Source: Candidatus Carbonibacillus altaicus (GTDB lineage Bacteria; Bacillota; Bacilli; Thermicanales; DSM-22653). Taken from it: a DNA stretch of 64,000 nt. The position numbers and the translations under genes are program-made. Of this stretch, positions 63,899 to 64,000 are shown in pieces; within the stretch, counting starts at the first letter, position 1, and every line of letters begins with the position of its first letter. The notes under the pieces are model-generated. The model was not told the DNA's origin, ran no database searches, and was given only the letters and a program-made list of their open reading frames with translations. The DNA lies in the NCBI GenBank assembly GCA_003050645.1, contig PEBX01000001.1:40872-104871 (forward strand). The letters run 5' to 3'.

Positions 63899-64000
63899 TC
63901 ATATAACATCCGAGCGCGTAAACAAAAGATACGACCCGATACATGCTAAAAGTCCCCAGATTCCCAGATTGATAAGCGCAAACGAAGGGGTCAGGCCTTC
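63899..64000 (-). CDS. C-terminal end of a membrane protein (probably an ABC-type permease), cut by window edge
   Basis: Minus frame open from base 64000 to TGA 63901-63899, 33 residues: SFALINLGIWGLLACIGSYLLF then TRSDVI. One hydrophobic helix with a short basic-acidic tail, as at the end of many ABC-2 permeases. Family cannot be fixed from this piece. Confidence 0.5.
   Translation of the reverse strand, partial: EGLTPSFALINLGIWGLLACIGSYLLFTRSDVI

Overview
The window looks like a chromosomal segment of a Bacillota bacterium of class Bacilli. Evidence: FapR with its operator, the rpmF-fapR-plsX-fabHDG-acpP-fabF-rnc-smc-ftsY gene order (as in Paenibacillus- or Alicyclobacillus-like lineages rather than B. 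subtilis, where fabH and fabF lie elsewhere), a B-type RNase P RNA, strong AGGAGG ribosome sites, many GTG/TTG starts and S-layer (SLH) anchoring. A protein disulfide oxidoreductase of a type common in thermophiles hints at a warm habitat; this is inference.

Layout. 1-0.5 kb: cut end of an isochorismatase-like gene, a decayed Rpn/PD-(D/E)XK transposase tail, a terminator and tRNA-Ala(CGC). 0.9-2.7 kb: manA and an unknown gene. 2.8-19.2 kb (minus strand): fatty-acid synthesis, phospholipid entry, RNase III, SMC and FtsY, followed by a HelD-like ATPase coupled to ftsY; the 5' end holds yceD-rpmF and a FapR-box promoter in front of fapR. 19.6-21.3 kb: a small DUF2007-like gene, rnpB and eight tRNA genes. 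21.4-27.8 kb: housekeeping enzymes (GDPD, inositol phosphatase, Ung, M42 peptidase, PDO, rRNA methyltransferase). 27.8-31.4 kb: a BMP lipoprotein / histidine kinase / receiver-only regulator operon. 31.6-34.2 kb: CdaR/PucR-like regulator and an MsmX-like sugar-ABC ATPase. 34.6-38.3 kb: P1B-4 metal ATPase, then a preQ1 riboswitch controlling a queuosine-precursor transporter and queF. 38.3-48.0 kb: a surface/secretion island: lipase, a 2083-residue bacillopeptidase F-like subtilase carrying both a cohesin-like and a dockerin-like module, and a cohesin-SLH protein. 48.2-54.9 kb: GH130 remnant, HAD phosphatase, holin-like protein, flavoprotein reductase, NUDIX, GH1 beta-glucosidase, murJ. 55.4-61.3 kb: complete oligopeptide ABC operon (A, then B-C-D-F). 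61.7-64 kb: RarD-like permease, a lysophospholipase-like hydrolase, and the cut end of a membrane protein.

The most interesting unit is the cohesin-SLH protein next to a subtilase with its own cohesin and a C-terminal dockerin. Together they could form a small, cellulosome-like but proteolytic complex tethered to the S-layer, working beside an exported lipase and feeding peptides to the oligopeptide importer. Other points: FtsY with its acidic region and amphipathic basic-aromatic segment at the C-terminus instead of the N-terminus, a prfB-like UUU-UGA-C junction in a small membrane-protein gene, and many intergenic gaps that carry their own short tandem repeat (8 to about 34 bp units, different in each gap).

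All calls were made by reading the sequence; no database search was run. Domain limits are approximate.
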